A stretch of DNA of 64,000 nucleotides from AWTP1-18 sp036504515. GTDB taxonomy: Bacteria > Pseudomonadota > Gammaproteobacteria > Burkholderiales > Rhodocyclaceae. Positions 1 through 8,128 of this stretch are shown here, one piece after another; position 1 is the stretch's first letter; each line of letters starts with the position of its first letter. Where the stretch lies: the NCBI GenBank assembly GCA_036504515.1, contig DASXVA010000007.1, forward strand, positions 310,001-374,000. The letters are read 5' to 3'. The position numbers and the translations under genes are program-made. A model generated the notes under the pieces. That model was not told where the DNA came from. It did not search any database and worked only from the letters and a program-made list of their open reading frames with translations.

Positions 1-92
1 TCCAAGGCGGGATAGAGCCGGTCGAACAAGGCGGGCAGGCCGGACTCTTCGTTGTAGACGGGGATGACGATGGAGATTTCAGGATTGCTCAT
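1..92 (-). CDS. arnC: ArnC-like glycosyltransferase, 5' part only
   Basis: Only the first 30 codons lie in the window; the gene runs off the left edge. The protein begins MSNPEISIVIPVYNEESG, the nucleotide-sugar-binding start of a GT-2 family glycosyltransferase. Directly behind arnB, arnT and an EmrE-like gene, the best reading is the undecaprenyl-phosphate 4-deoxy-4-formamido-L-arabinose transferase ArnC, which loads the L-Ara4N precursor onto its lipid carrier at the inner membrane. It starts 13 bases after the arnB stop, so it is probably cotranscribed. The specific assignment rests on context, because 30 residues only show the GT-2 family. Confidence 0.75.
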   Translation of the reverse strand, partial: MSNPEISIVIPVYNEESGLPALFDRLYPAL

Positions 93-105
93 GACGGTTT
101 CCGTG

Positions 106-1227
106 TCAGGATTTCCGGGACAAAACCGCGGTCAGGGCAGTGCAGACGCGATCCACGTCGCTGTCGGCCATGGCCGGGAATAGGGGCAGGGTAATGGTGC
201 GGGCACCGACATCTTCAGCCAGGGGGAACTGGCCGGCCTTGAAGCCGAGGTCCCGGTAGAGGCTGAACAGATGCAGGGGCGGGTAATGGACGCCGACGCC
301 GATGCCGTGCTCCTTCATGGCCGCGAGGAAGGCACCGCGGTCTGTGCCCCGGGGTAGCAGGGGCTGGAACATGTGCCAGTTGGATTGCTCGAAATCGGCG
401 GGGGGGAGTTCCAGACCGAGGGCCGGATCGAGCTTGGCAAAGTAGGCCTTGGCCAGTTCGCGACGGCGGGCGGTAAAGGCGTCGATGTGTTTCAACTGGC
501 CGAGGCCCACGGCGGCAGCCACGTCGGTGAGGTTGAATTTGCCGCCTAGGACGTCCACATCCATGCTGCCGTCGGGAGTGCGCTTGACCCCTTGCAGGCG
601 GTAGCGTTCCACCAGGCCCGGATCGATGTCGGCGGGCAGCACCAGAGCGCCGCCTTCGATGGTGGTCAGGTTCTTGTTGGCGTGGAAGCTGAAGGAAACA
701 AAATCGCCGAAGGATCCGATGGCCTTGCCGCCCCAGTTGGCACCAAAGGATTGGGCGGCGTCTTCCACTACCCGCAGTTTGTGCTGGGTGGCGATGGCGT
801 AGAGGCGATCCCGGTCCACCGGAAGGCCGGCCAGATCTACGGGAATGACGGCCTTGGTCTTGAAACTGACGGCATTCTCAAGCTTGTCGAGATCGATATT
901 GCGGGTGACCGGATCGATATCTACCAACACCGGTGTGGCGCCTACTTCGAGGATTACGTTGGCTGTGGCCACCCAGGTCAAAGGCGTGGTGATGACTTCG
1001 TCGCCGGGACCAACGCCGGCCAGGCGCAGGGCGATTTCGAGGGTGCCGGTGCCGGAGTTGAAAACCTTGACCGGACGGCCACCGCAACGGGCTGACAAGG
1101 CTGCTTCCAGGGCCTGGCATTTCGGGCCGGTGGTGATCCAGCCGGAACGCAGCACGTCAGCCACGGCGGCGATGGTTTCCTCGTCGATGGAGGGCTTGGT
1201 GAAATTGAGGAAGGGCAGTGTGCTCAT
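106..1227 (-). CDS. arnB: UDP-4-keto-pentose aminotransferase ArnB (DegT/DnrJ/EryC1 family)
   Basis: 373-aa PLP-dependent sugar aminotransferase, the usual length for ArnB. The PLP lysine is K185 in FSFHANKNLTTIEGG, and VVEDAAQSFGA (about 153-163) carries the cofactor-ring aspartate. ArnB converts UDP-4-keto-pentose to UDP-L-Ara4N using glutamate, for lipid A modification and polymyxin resistance. Its start codon overlaps the stop of the preceding EmrE-like gene by ATGA, and arnC begins 13 bases downstream, so it sits inside the arn operon. Related aminotransferases make other amino sugars; the ArnT and flippase neighbours favour L-Ara4N. Confidence 0.85.
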   Translation of the reverse strand: MSTLPFLNFTKPSIDEETIAAVADVLRSGWITTGPKCQALEAALSARCGGRPVKVFNSGTGTLEIALRLAGVGPGDEVITTPLTWVATANVILEVGATPVLVDIDPVTRNIDLDKLENAVSFKTKAVIPVDLAGLPVDRDRLYAIATQHKLRVVEDAAQSFGANWGGKAIGSFGDFVSFSFHANKNLTTIEGGALVLPADIDPGLVERYRLQGVKRTPDGSMDVDVLGGKFNLTDVAAAVGLGQLKHIDAFTARRRELAKAYFAKLDPALGLELPPADFEQSNWHMFQPLLPRGTDRGAFLAAMKEHGIGVGVHYPPLHLFSLYRDLGFKAGQFPLAEDVGARTITLPLFPAMADSDVDRVCTALTAVLSRKS

Positions 1228-1595
1228 GACTTTGCAACCAGGACGACGCCGATGATGATGAAGCCGATGCCAAGGATTTTTTGCATGACCAGCGCTTCAC
1301 CAAACCAGTAGTGGGCAATGATGGCATTGACCACATAGCCGATGGACAGCATGGGATAGGCGATGCTGACCGGTGCCCGGGACAGAGCCATGATCCACAC
1401 CACCAGGCTCACCGCATAACAGGCCATGCCGCCCATGATGAAGGGCTGGAAGGCGATCTTGAGGCCGACCGGGAGAATGTTTTCCAGGTGGAATTCAAAG
1501 TGCCCCACGGCATTGGTACCGGCCTTGAGTAGCAGTTGGGCTGCGGCGTTGAGCAATACGCCGGTGAGAATCAGAGCAAAGGCGATAGGGGTCAT
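1224..1595 (-). CDS. EmrE/EamA-type small membrane protein, ArnE/ArnF-like flippase subunit
   Basis: 123-aa protein of four hydrophobic helices, the length of a small multidrug resistance or ArnE/ArnF subunit. It carries NAAAQLLLKAG in helix 1 and PVSIAYPMLSIGYVVNA in helix 3, both typical of the EamA/SMR fold. In enterobacteria ArnE and ArnF form a heterodimer that flips undecaprenyl-phosphate-L-Ara4N to the periplasm. Here a single gene lies between arnT and arnB and overlaps both by 4 bases, so it could work as a homodimer or with a partner outside the window. Flippase function is inferred from location. Confidence 0.75.
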   Translation of the reverse strand: MTPIAFALILTGVLLNAAAQLLLKAGTNAVGHFEFHLENILPVGLKIAFQPFIMGGMACYAVSLVVWIMALSRAPVSIAYPMLSIGYVVNAIIAHYWFGEALVMQKILGIGFIIIGVVLVAKS

Positions 1596-3301
1596 TGTGC
1601 GGGGACAGCGGAGCTAGGGGCGACAGGGCTAGGGACAGCAGGGCTGGAATCAGCGGCAGGCGCCTGGGGTTTGCGGATGTAGACGTTACGCTGATCGCGG
1701 GAGATTTCTTCCATGGGGAATCCCTCGGCTTTCAGCCCGTTGAAGTTGCTGATGGACACCATGGCAAAGGCGTCCTTGTCTGTCAGCCAGCGTTGCTTGA
1801 ACTCGGCCACGGTGGGAATCCACTTGTCCGGTTCCTGCTCGATGCCGAAGGCCATTTCATCCTGGTACTCCACCAGGGTGACATTGCGCTTGATGTAGAA
1901 GGGCAGGGTTTGTTCATACCACTGCACGCTGTAGAAGGGCACACCGGGGGTGAGCAGGGGGCGAATCTTCTCGGCACTGCTCCAGGCGGAATTGAAGGGG
2001 TGCAGCTTGTCGTGGCCAAGCAGGATGCCGGTGCCAGCGATAAAACTGCCAGCGGCCAGTACCACCAGGGCCAGCAACTGCATGTGTTGCCAGACCAGTC
2101 GGGCAGTCAAGACCAAGGTGATCGCCCAGACAATGGCCGCACCGGTCAGCCACTTGGCGAGCCCCTGCATCATTTCCGGGTTGTAGTCGGCATCTACTTC
2201 ATGAACCATTTGCGGGGCAAACCAGAGGGCAGCAGCGGCGATGAGCAGGAGCAGGCCCAGGTGAATCAGCAGGGTCTTGCGGGGCAACTCATACAGCACT
2301 TTTCCGCCCAGCAAGGCCAGGGCCGGGAAGATGGGCAGGATATAAGGCGGCAGTTTGGAGCTGGAGACGCTGAAAAAAACAAAGGTCAGTACAGTCCATA
2401 ACAGCAGGAAGCGTTCCGGATTGAACTTGCCGGCAATGCGTTCCGTCCAGGACTTGGTCAGGGCGTGCAGGGCCAGGAAGGCCCAGGGCAGGGCGCCGAG
2501 GAAATAGATGGGGACGAAATACCAGTTGGGCTGGTAGCGGTGATGGACCTTGGTCAGGAAGCGCTCGAAGTGTTCGTGGATGAAGAAAAAGTGGGGGAAC
2601 TCGGGATTGGCCAAGGAAACCACGATGAACCAGGGGGCGGCAATGGCGAGGAAAATTAGGAAGCCCGACAGCGGCGCAAAGCGTTTCCAGGGGGAAATGT
2701 CCCGGTTAATAATCGAGTAAGCCACCAGCACGCCGCCGGTCAGGACGCCTGCGACGAGGCCCTTGGACAGGGCAGCCAGGGCCAGCCCCGCCCAAGCCAT
2801 CCACATCCACTTGCGACTGCGGTCCGGCTCGATCTGGGCCAGGATGAAACCGGTCCAGGCCATTTGCAGGAAGAAGGACAGGCTCATGTCTAGGGTGATG
2901 ATGTGGCCCATCACGTTGTAAAGCAGGGTGCTGGCGAGGATGGCTCCGGCCAGGATGCCGGCCCGCTGGCCCCACAGGCGATAGCCGAGGAACCAGGCCA
3001 GCAATATGCCGCCAAAGCCGGTCAGGGCGGGCCAGATGCGGGCGGTCCATTGGCTTTCGCCGAAAACTTCATAGGCGGCGGCGGTGGTCCAATATTGCAG
3101 GGCGGGCTTTTCAAAATACTTGATACCGTTGAGGCGGGGGGTTACCCAGTCGCCGCTGACCACCATTTCCCGGGGGATTTCGGCGTAACGACCTTCGTCA
3201 GGACGGACCAGTTTTCGTTCGTTGAGGGTGCCGAACCAGGCGGCGCCGAGGGCTGAAACGATGGCCAGCAACAACAGCCAGGAAATTGCGCGGGATTTCA
3301 T
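1592..3301 (-). CDS. arnT: ArnT-like lipid A aminoarabinose transferase (GT39/PMT family)
   Basis: 569-aa multi-pass inner-membrane glycosyltransferase. After the first helix comes RPDEGRYAEIPREM with the acidic pair D35-E36 in the first periplasmic loop, the catalytic signature of ArnT/PMT enzymes. GIKYFEKPALQYW follows and matches the family's substrate loop. About a dozen hydrophobic segments precede a soluble C-terminal domain and an Ala/Pro/Ser-rich tail (about 545-569). Family members move L-Ara4N from undecaprenyl phosphate to lipid A phosphates in the periplasm. Its stop overlaps the EmrE-like start by 4 bases, and the Mth938 gene lies 21 bases upstream. Confidence 0.85.
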   Translation of the reverse strand: MKSRAISWLLLLAIVSALGAAWFGTLNERKLVRPDEGRYAEIPREMVVSGDWVTPRLNGIKYFEKPALQYWTTAAAYEVFGESQWTARIWPALTGFGGILLAWFLGYRLWGQRAGILAGAILASTLLYNVMGHIITLDMSLSFFLQMAWTGFILAQIEPDRSRKWMWMAWAGLALAALSKGLVAGVLTGGVLVAYSIINRDISPWKRFAPLSGFLIFLAIAAPWFIVVSLANPEFPHFFFIHEHFERFLTKVHHRYQPNWYFVPIYFLGALPWAFLALHALTKSWTERIAGKFNPERFLLLWTVLTFVFFSVSSSKLPPYILPIFPALALLGGKVLYELPRKTLLIHLGLLLLIAAAALWFAPQMVHEVDADYNPEMMQGLAKWLTGAAIVWAITLVLTARLVWQHMQLLALVVLAAGSFIAGTGILLGHDKLHPFNSAWSSAEKIRPLLTPGVPFYSVQWYEQTLPFYIKRNVTLVEYQDEMAFGIEQEPDKWIPTVAEFKQRWLTDKDAFAMVSISNFNGLKAEGFPMEEISRDQRNVYIRKPQAPAADSSPAVPSPVAPSSAVPAQ

Positions 3302-3322
3302 CAGATTTGCGTCGAGTCCGGT

Positions 3323-3703
3323 TTATTCCACGATCAGGGCAGCCAAGGGATTGCGTCCCTCGGCCACGAGAATGTTGTAAGTGCGGCAGGCAGCGGCGGT
3401 GTCCATGACTTCCACGCCCATGCGTCCGCCGGTGGCTTCGATCAGGGGGCGTAGCAGGGCGGGGGCAGGGAAGCGTTGGCGCAGGCCGGTGCCCAGTAGC
3501 AAAACGTCGCAACTGCGGCCGGCCAGGGCTGCCAGCAGTTCTGCCGTCAGGTCGTCCACACCCTTGACTGGCCAGTCGGCTTCCACTGACCGGGGATCAA
3601 CGATCAGGCTCGCTGTATGGCGTTTGGTGTTCACATCCACATAGCCCGGGCCGTAGCCGGTGATGGTATTCAAGCCGAAACTGCTGTCGGAATGGAGCTT
3701 CAT
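3323..3703 (-). CDS. Mth938-like domain protein (DUF498 family)
   Basis: 126-aa cytoplasmic protein of the Mth938/NDUFAF3-like family, recognised by the N-terminal GYGPGYVDVN, the central LLLGTGLRQRFPAP and the C-terminal EVMDTAAACRTYNIL with the NILVAEGR tail. Bacterial members have no settled function; the eukaryotic homologue helps assemble respiratory complex I. It heads the minus-strand arn operon, 21 bases before arnT. That linkage may only be transcriptional, since nothing in the protein points to lipid A. A hairpin with a T-run lies about 40 bases upstream of its start. Confidence 0.8.
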   Translation of the reverse strand: MKLHSDSSFGLNTITGYGPGYVDVNTKRHTASLIVDPRSVEADWPVKGVDDLTAELLAALAGRSCDVLLLGTGLRQRFPAPALLRPLIEATGGRMGVEVMDTAAACRTYNILVAEGRNPLAALIVE

Positions 3704-3741
3704 GGGGTGGCCAAAAGCAAAATTAGGTCATAAACCAAAAC

Positions 3742-3771
3742 AAAAAGCGCCGCAGGGTTTGATTGCGGCGC
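3742..3771 (-). terminator. Hairpin plus T-run oriented into the minus-strand operon leader
   Basis: Perfect 8-bp stem GCGCCGCA / TGCGGCGC (3747-3754 and 3764-3771) with a 9-nt loop. Read on the minus strand it is followed at once by TTTTTG, the layout of an intrinsic terminator. It points toward the Mth938-arnT operon and lies 44 bases before its start, with no minus-strand gene upstream to terminate. It could be an attenuator in that operon's leader or a block to antisense transcription out of alaA. Confidence 0.5.
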
Positions 3772-3882
3772 GATAGGAACGGTAACATTATATCTTTGCC
3801 CGGCACTTCCTCTTCCTTTGCAGTGTTTGATCCGACTGCAGGATGGGATGGAAGTCCCGGCTTTCATTTTTTGAGGCCTCCC

Positions 3883-5109
3883 ATGCAACCCGTCCTGAAA
3901 TCCAGCAAGCTTGCCAACGTCTGTTACGACATACGTGGTCCCGTGCTGGCGCGGGCCAAGCAGATGGAAGAGGACGGCCAGCGCATCATCAAGCTCAATA
4001 TCGGCAATCTGGCGCCCTTCGGCTTCACCGCGCCGGAAGAAATCGTGCAGGACATGATCCGCAATCTGCCAGACTCCTCGGGCTATTCCGACTCCAAGGG
4101 CTTGTTTGCTGCGCGCAAGTCGATCATGCACTACACCCAGGAAAAGAAAATCACCGGGGTGACCATCGACGATATCTACATCGGCAACGGTGCTTCCGAG
4201 CTGATCGTGATGGCTATGCAGGCCCTGCTCAATCCCGGCGACGAAGTGCTGGTGCCGGCCCCCGACTACCCTCTGTGGACGGCAGCGGTGAGCCTGGGCA
4301 GCGGTACGCCGCGGCACTACATGTGCGACGAGGGTTCGGGCTGGATGCCGGACATGAACGACATCCGCGCCAAGATCACGCCCAACACCCGGGCCATCGT
4401 GGTGATCAACCCGAACAACCCTACCGGCGCCCTCTATCCCGATGAGGTGCTGAAGGAAATCGTGGAAATCGCCCGCACCCATGATCTGATCGTGTTTGCC
4501 GACGAAATCTACGACAAGGTGCTTTACGACGGCGCGACCCATACTTCCATCGCCTCCCTGGCTGATGACGTGCTGTTCATCACCATGAATGGCCTCTCCA
4601 AGAACTACCGTGGTTGCGGCTTCCGCGCCGGCTGGATGGTGGTGTCCGGCGAAAAACGCCACGCCAAGGACTACATCGAAGGCCTGGGCATCCTGGCTTC
4701 CATGCGGCTTTGTTCCAACGTGCCCGGCCAGTTTGCGATTCAGACCGCCCTCGGTGGCTATCAGAGCATCAACGATCTGGTAGCGCCGACAGGTCGCCTC
4801 TGTCGCCAGCGGGACCTTGCCCACAAGCTGCTAACCGAAATTCCTGGCGTTACGGCCCACAAGCCCCAGGCCACCCTCTACCTGTTCCCCAAGCTGGACC
4901 CGAAGATGTATCCCATCGACGACGACCAGCAGTTCATCCTCCAGTTGCTGGAGCAGGAGCGGGTACTGCTGGTCCAGGGCAGCGGTTTCAACTGGCCTCA
5001 TCCCGACCACTTCCGCGTCGTCTTCCTGCCCCACGAGGATGATCTGCGGGATGCGGTGGGTCGTATTGCCCGCTTCCTCGACGGCTATCGCAAGCGTCAC
5101 GGCACCTGA
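3883..5109 (+). CDS. alaA: Alanine/valine-type PLP aminotransferase AlaA
   Basis: 408-aa fold-type I aminotransferase. NPNNPTGALYP (about 176-186), FADEIYDKVLYDG (205-217) and the PLP lysine K240 in GLSKNYRGCGFRAGW are plain, and MCDEGSGWMPD is characteristic of the AlaA branch. AlaA makes alanine from pyruvate and glutamate. The open frame continues 40 codons upstream, but the ATG at 3883 has a GAGG ribosome site and starts like the family, so I use it. It lies 51 bases before homoserine dehydrogenase on the same strand, an association common in betaproteobacteria and probably one operon. Confidence 0.88.
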   Translation: MQPVLKSSKLANVCYDIRGPVLARAKQMEEDGQRIIKLNIGNLAPFGFTAPEEIVQDMIRNLPDSSGYSDSKGLFAARKSIMHYTQEKKITGVTIDDIYIGNGASELIVMAMQALLNPGDEVLVPAPDYPLWTAAVSLGSGTPRHYMCDEGSGWMPDMNDIRAKITPNTRAIVVINPNNPTGALYPDEVLKEIVEIARTHDLIVFADEIYDKVLYDGATHTSIASLADDVLFITMNGLSKNYRGCGFRAGWMVVSGEKRHAKDYIEGLGILASMRLCSNVPGQFAIQTALGGYQSINDLVAPTGRLCRQRDLAHKLLTEIPGVTAHKPQATLYLFPKLDPKMYPIDDDQQFILQLLEQERVLLVQGSGFNWPHPDHFRVVFLPHEDDLRDAVGRIARFLDGYRKRHGT

Positions 5110-5160
5110 GTTTTTGTTTTAACCGATTCGATTACATCACCTTCAACACGGAAATAGCGC

Positions 5161-6474
5161 ATGAAACCCATCAATGTTGGCCTTCTTGGCATCGGCACCG
5201 TCGGCGGCGGCACTTTCACTGTCCTCAAGCGGAACGAAGCGGAAATTACCCGCCGCGCCGGCCGGCCCATTCGCATTTCCATGGTGGCTGACAAGAACGT
5301 CGAGCTGGCCAAACAGGTCACCGGCGGCGACGTGAAGATCACCGACGACGCTTTTGCTGTGGTGACCGATCCCGAAGTGGATGTGGTGGTGGAACTGATC
5401 GGCGGCTACGGCATTGCCAAGGAACTGGTGCTCAAGGCCATCGAGAACGGCAAGCACGTGGTTACCGCCAACAAGGCCCTGCTGGCCGTCCATGGCACCG
5501 AAATCTTCGCCGCCGCCCGCAAGAAGGGTGTGATGGTGGCCTTTGAAGCTGCCGTGGCTGGCGGTATCCCCATCATCAAGGCGGTGCGGGAAGGTCTTTC
5601 CGCCAATCGCATCGAATGGATCGCCGGCATCATCAATGGCACCACTAACTTCATCCTCTCCGAAATGCGCGACAAGGGCCTTTCCTTCGCCGACGTGTTG
5701 AAGGAAGCCCAGCGCCTGGGCTACGCCGAAGCCGACCCCACCTTCGACATCGAAGGGGTGGATGCTGCTCACAAGATTTCAATCCTCTCCGCCCTGGCCT
5801 TTGGCACTCCCGTGCAGTTTGAAAAGGCCCACGTGGAAGGCATTACCGCCCTGGAAGCCGAGGACATCAAGTACGCCGAGCAACTGGGCTACCGCATCAA
5901 ACTGCTGGGCATCACCCGGCGCAAGGCCAACGGTATCGAGCTGCGGGTACATCCCACCCTGATCCCCGCCAAGCGCCTGATCGCCAATGTGGAAGGCGCC
6001 ATGAACGCCGTGCTGGTGCAGGCCGACGCCGTCGGTTCGACCCTTTACTACGGCAAGGGCGCTGGTGCCGAACCCACTGCCAGCGCGGTGATCGCCGATC
6101 TGGTGGATGTGGCCCGGGCCCACACGGTGGACCCGGAACATCGCGTTCCCCATCTGGCCTTCCAGCACGACCAGTTGTCCGATACTCCCATTCTGCCCAT
6201 CGGCGAAGTGGAAACCGCCTACTACCTGCGCCTGCGGGTGGAAGACAAGCCCGGCGTGCTGGCCGACATCACCCGCATCCTGGCCGACAACGCCATCTCC
6301 ATCGACGCCATGCTGCAAAGGGAGCCTGGCGAAGGCGAGGGCGAGACGGACATCATCATCCTCACCCACGTTTGTGTGGAAAAGAAGGCGGATGCGGCCA
6401 TCGTCAAGATCGAAGGCTTGTCTGCCGTCAAGGGCAAGGTCAAGCGCCTGCGCCTGGAAGAGCTGAACGGCTGA
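5161..6474 (+). CDS. hom: Homoserine dehydrogenase
   Basis: 437-aa monofunctional homoserine dehydrogenase. It begins with a Rossmann motif (LLGIGTVGGGTF, residues 8-19), then the substrate domain with GIINGTTNFIL, and ends with an ACT domain (about 350-430, LRLRVEDKPGVLADITRIL). It reduces aspartate semialdehyde to homoserine on the route to threonine and methionine; the ACT domain usually gives threonine feedback. The ATG at 5161 follows a GGAA site. A strong terminator stands 12 bases after the stop, so threonine synthase, the usual neighbour in related genomes, is not cotranscribed here. Confidence 0.95.
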   Translation: MKPINVGLLGIGTVGGGTFTVLKRNEAEITRRAGRPIRISMVADKNVELAKQVTGGDVKITDDAFAVVTDPEVDVVVELIGGYGIAKELVLKAIENGKHVVTANKALLAVHGTEIFAAARKKGVMVAFEAAVAGGIPIIKAVREGLSANRIEWIAGIINGTTNFILSEMRDKGLSFADVLKEAQRLGYAEADPTFDIEGVDAAHKISILSALAFGTPVQFEKAHVEGITALEAEDIKYAEQLGYRIKLLGITRRKANGIELRVHPTLIPAKRLIANVEGAMNAVLVQADAVGSTLYYGKGAGAEPTASAVIADLVDVARAHTVDPEHRVPHLAFQHDQLSDTPILPIGEVETAYYLRLRVEDKPGVLADITRILADNAISIDAMLQREPGEGEGETDIIILTHVCVEKKADAAIVKIEGLSAVKGKVKRLRLEELNG

Positions 6475-6486
6475 TGCTTGTGATCA

Positions 6487-6512
6487 GGGGGAGCGTTCGC
6501 TCCCCCTTCTTT
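6487..6512 (+). terminator. Rho-independent terminator after hom
   Basis: Stem GGGGGAGC / GCTCCCCC (6487-6494 and 6499-6506) with a GTTC loop, then TTCTTT. It starts 12 bases after the hom stop. The following GNAT gene starts right at its end, which suggests that gene has its own weak expression or relies on readthrough. Confidence 0.85.
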
Positions 6513-6513
6513 A

Positions 6514-7077
6514 ATGCTTGATTCCCTACCGGATTTGACCCTGAGAATGGCCACTGAGGCCGATCTCGATGCTGTCATGGCCCTGGAGTTTCAGGGTTTT
6601 GATCCCGCTTTCCATGAAAGTCGGGCGGTCTATCAACAACGCATCCAGACCTTCCCCCGGGGCGCCATTCTGGCTGTGCGCCAAGGGCTTCCTGCCGGCT
6701 GTTTTTTTTCCGAAATATGGCGGGCGGGCTCGGTATCCGAGGCGGACAGTTTTGCGATCGGCCACGATATTCGTGAGCGGCACGACACCTCTGGAACCGC
6801 GCTCTACGTGGCTTCCATGACCCTTTCCCCCACGCTCCGGGGCGGCGGTATCGGCTTGCGGTTTTTCCAGGCCTGCCTGGATCGGCTGATCGCAGAGCAT
6901 CCCGCCCTGGCGTCGGTCGTCTTGCTGGTGAATGAACACTGGGCGCCGGCCCGCAAAATTTACGGTCATGCGGGGTTTGTCGAAGAACGTCGTCTGGCAG
7001 GTTTTTTTCAGGCCCTCAGCGGGCCTTCGGGCGACGGCATCATCATGTCCCGCCCGATTCCGGCAAGAAAGTCATAA
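6514..7077 (+). CDS. GNAT family N-acetyltransferase
   Basis: 187-aa protein with a GNAT fold. The acetyl-CoA pyrophosphate loop is L108-R-G-G-G-I-G114 after the strand YVASMTLSP, and VLLVNEHWAPARKIYGHAGFVEERR is the usual last strand-helix with the conserved tyrosine. The substrate cannot be told. The ATG at 6514 sits immediately behind the hom terminator and has no clear ribosome site; a second ATG at 6547 (MATEADLDAV) would also leave the domain intact. No operon partner is evident, since a 250-base gap with operator-like palindromes follows. Confidence 0.8.
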   Translation: MLDSLPDLTLRMATEADLDAVMALEFQGFDPAFHESRAVYQQRIQTFPRGAILAVRQGLPAGCFFSEIWRAGSVSEADSFAIGHDIRERHDTSGTALYVASMTLSPTLRGGGIGLRFFQACLDRLIAEHPALASVVLLVNEHWAPARKIYGHAGFVEERRLAGFFQALSGPSGDGIIMSRPIPARKS

Positions 7078-7109
7078 AAAACACGGAGCAAGGCTGCTCG
7101 CCCTGAATG

Positions 7110-7130
7110 GTTATACGCTAGACGTATAAC
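7110..7130. promoter_or_regulatory. Operator-like palindrome, copy 1
   Basis: GTTATACG-CTAGA-CGTATAAC, a perfect 8-bp inverted repeat with a 5-base spacer. Its core (TATACG-N5-CGTATA) recurs 111 bases downstream at 7223-7239 in the opposite orientation, with a spacer differing by one base. The site lies between two converging genes, where no gene promoter is expected. The regulator is unknown. Confidence 0.5.
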
Positions 7131-7222
7131 AAGGCGTCAGGTCGTAACGTTCAGTTTTTCGGATGGATGGCGTAACCATGCGACATTTGGCAAATATCTG
7201 GCAAAAACGCGAAGGGGCCTTT

Positions 7223-7239
7223 TATACGTCCAGCGTATA
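7223..7239. promoter_or_regulatory. Operator-like palindrome, copy 2
   Basis: TATACG-TCCAG-CGTATA. Its reverse complement differs from the core of the 7110 copy at one spacer base, giving the shared form TATACGCTRGACGTATA. The two centres are 111 bases apart. The gap from 7078 to 7331 holds no open frame I can support, so a small RNA or two helically phased binding sites are possible. Confidence 0.5.
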
Positions 7240-7331
7240 GCCATCCTGCCAGACAGCCAAACACTGTCCGCTACCCGGCTCCCCCAAGCTCAGCCTGGAC
7301 GAGGGGATTGGTGTTTCCTGAAACGTCGGGA

Positions 7332-7706
7332 TTATTCTTTTGGGGTGCTGCCCTGGGCATTCAGGAGTGCCGCTTGCAGTCGCGGCAGCAGGTCTTGCCT
7401 GGCCTCTTGCGTGATGCGGGCGACTAGCTGATCGGCCACGCCATCCAATACCCGCAGCACCGCTTCCGTCAGATGCATGTCCAACCAGTCTTCCAGTTCC
7501 TGACTGAGGGCAGCTTGTATCTCGCCTGTCAGCAGCGTCGAGGCGGGTTCGGCGTTTTCTGCTGCCGTGGTGGGGAGGGTTTCCACCACTTCGGTCAGCA
7601 GCGGGACGTCTTCCTCGGCAGGAGGGCGCAGTCGGGTCATGAAGGCATCCGCCGCACCGACGACGCCCGCCGGCGCGCTTTTGCCGGTCGGGGTTTCAGC
7701 GTCCAT
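7332..7706 (-). CDS. DUF2486-like protein downstream of holC
   Basis: 124-aa acidic soluble protein. VPLLTEVVETLP (about 34-45) is the hallmark of the DUF2486 family found after holC in betaproteobacteria, and the C-terminal half is an amphipathic helical region (LEDWLDMHLTEAVLRVLDGV). Function is unknown. The frame stays open 47 codons further upstream, but that part only shadows holC. The ATG at 7706 gives an 11-base overlap with the holC end, consistent with translational coupling in pepA-holC-DUF2486. Confidence 0.75.
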   Translation of the reverse strand: MDAETPTGKSAPAGVVGAADAFMTRLRPPAEEDVPLLTEVVETLPTTAAENAEPASTLLTGEIQAALSQELEDWLDMHLTEAVLRVLDGVADQLVARITQEARQDLLPRLQAALLNAQGSTPKE

Positions 7707-8121
7707 GGGAAATATCCTCAAACTGCACTTCGCAGTGCTGTTCCTTGTAGTGATGAACCCGTTCCCGGGCGGGATTACGGACTTCCGGGACGGTGCTGAC
7801 GATTTCCACCAGAGTGTCGAAACGGGTGAAATCGGGAGGGATTTCATCGCTCAGGTTGAGCAGGTTCTGGTGGTGCAAGGCCGGGTCTGGCCGGTCGGTG
7901 ATCAGGATCGGGGTTTCGTCCTGCAAGGGCGATCCGCTGCGGCAGTGGGGAACGAAGCTGAGAGGCGGTGCGACCCAGAGCTGGCGGTCCAGACGCTCTG
8001 CCATATCCCGCTGGGGGGCGAATACGGTGACTCGCTCCTTGCGGGACCAGGCAGCATTGATCCAGGCCGCGGCGGCCTGGATACGATCCTCAGTGCCGTG
8101 TAGAAAGCAGACGCGGGTCAT
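7696..8121 (-). CDS. holC: DNA polymerase III chi subunit
   Basis: 141-aa protein with the chi fold: TRVCFLHGTEDRIQAAAAWI at the N-terminus, VTVFAPQRDMAERLDRQLW with the conserved PILITDRPD, and a C-terminal RVHHYKEQ. Chi links the clamp loader (through psi) to single-strand binding protein during replication. It begins 7 bases after the pepA stop and overlaps the next gene by 11 bases. The pepA-holC order is widely conserved in proteobacteria and strengthens the call. Confidence 0.88.
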   Translation of the reverse strand: MTRVCFLHGTEDRIQAAAAWINAAWSRKERVTVFAPQRDMAERLDRQLWVAPPLSFVPHCRSGSPLQDETPILITDRPDPALHHQNLLNLSDEIPPDFTRFDTLVEIVSTVPEVRNPARERVHHYKEQHCEVQFEDISHGR

Positions 8122-8128
8122 GAAGAAC

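Noticed and set aside
3700..4824. Long minus-strand frame opposite alaA
   Set aside because: It is a His/Gly/Val-rich antisense shadow of a clear aminotransferase gene, typical of high-G+C DNA.
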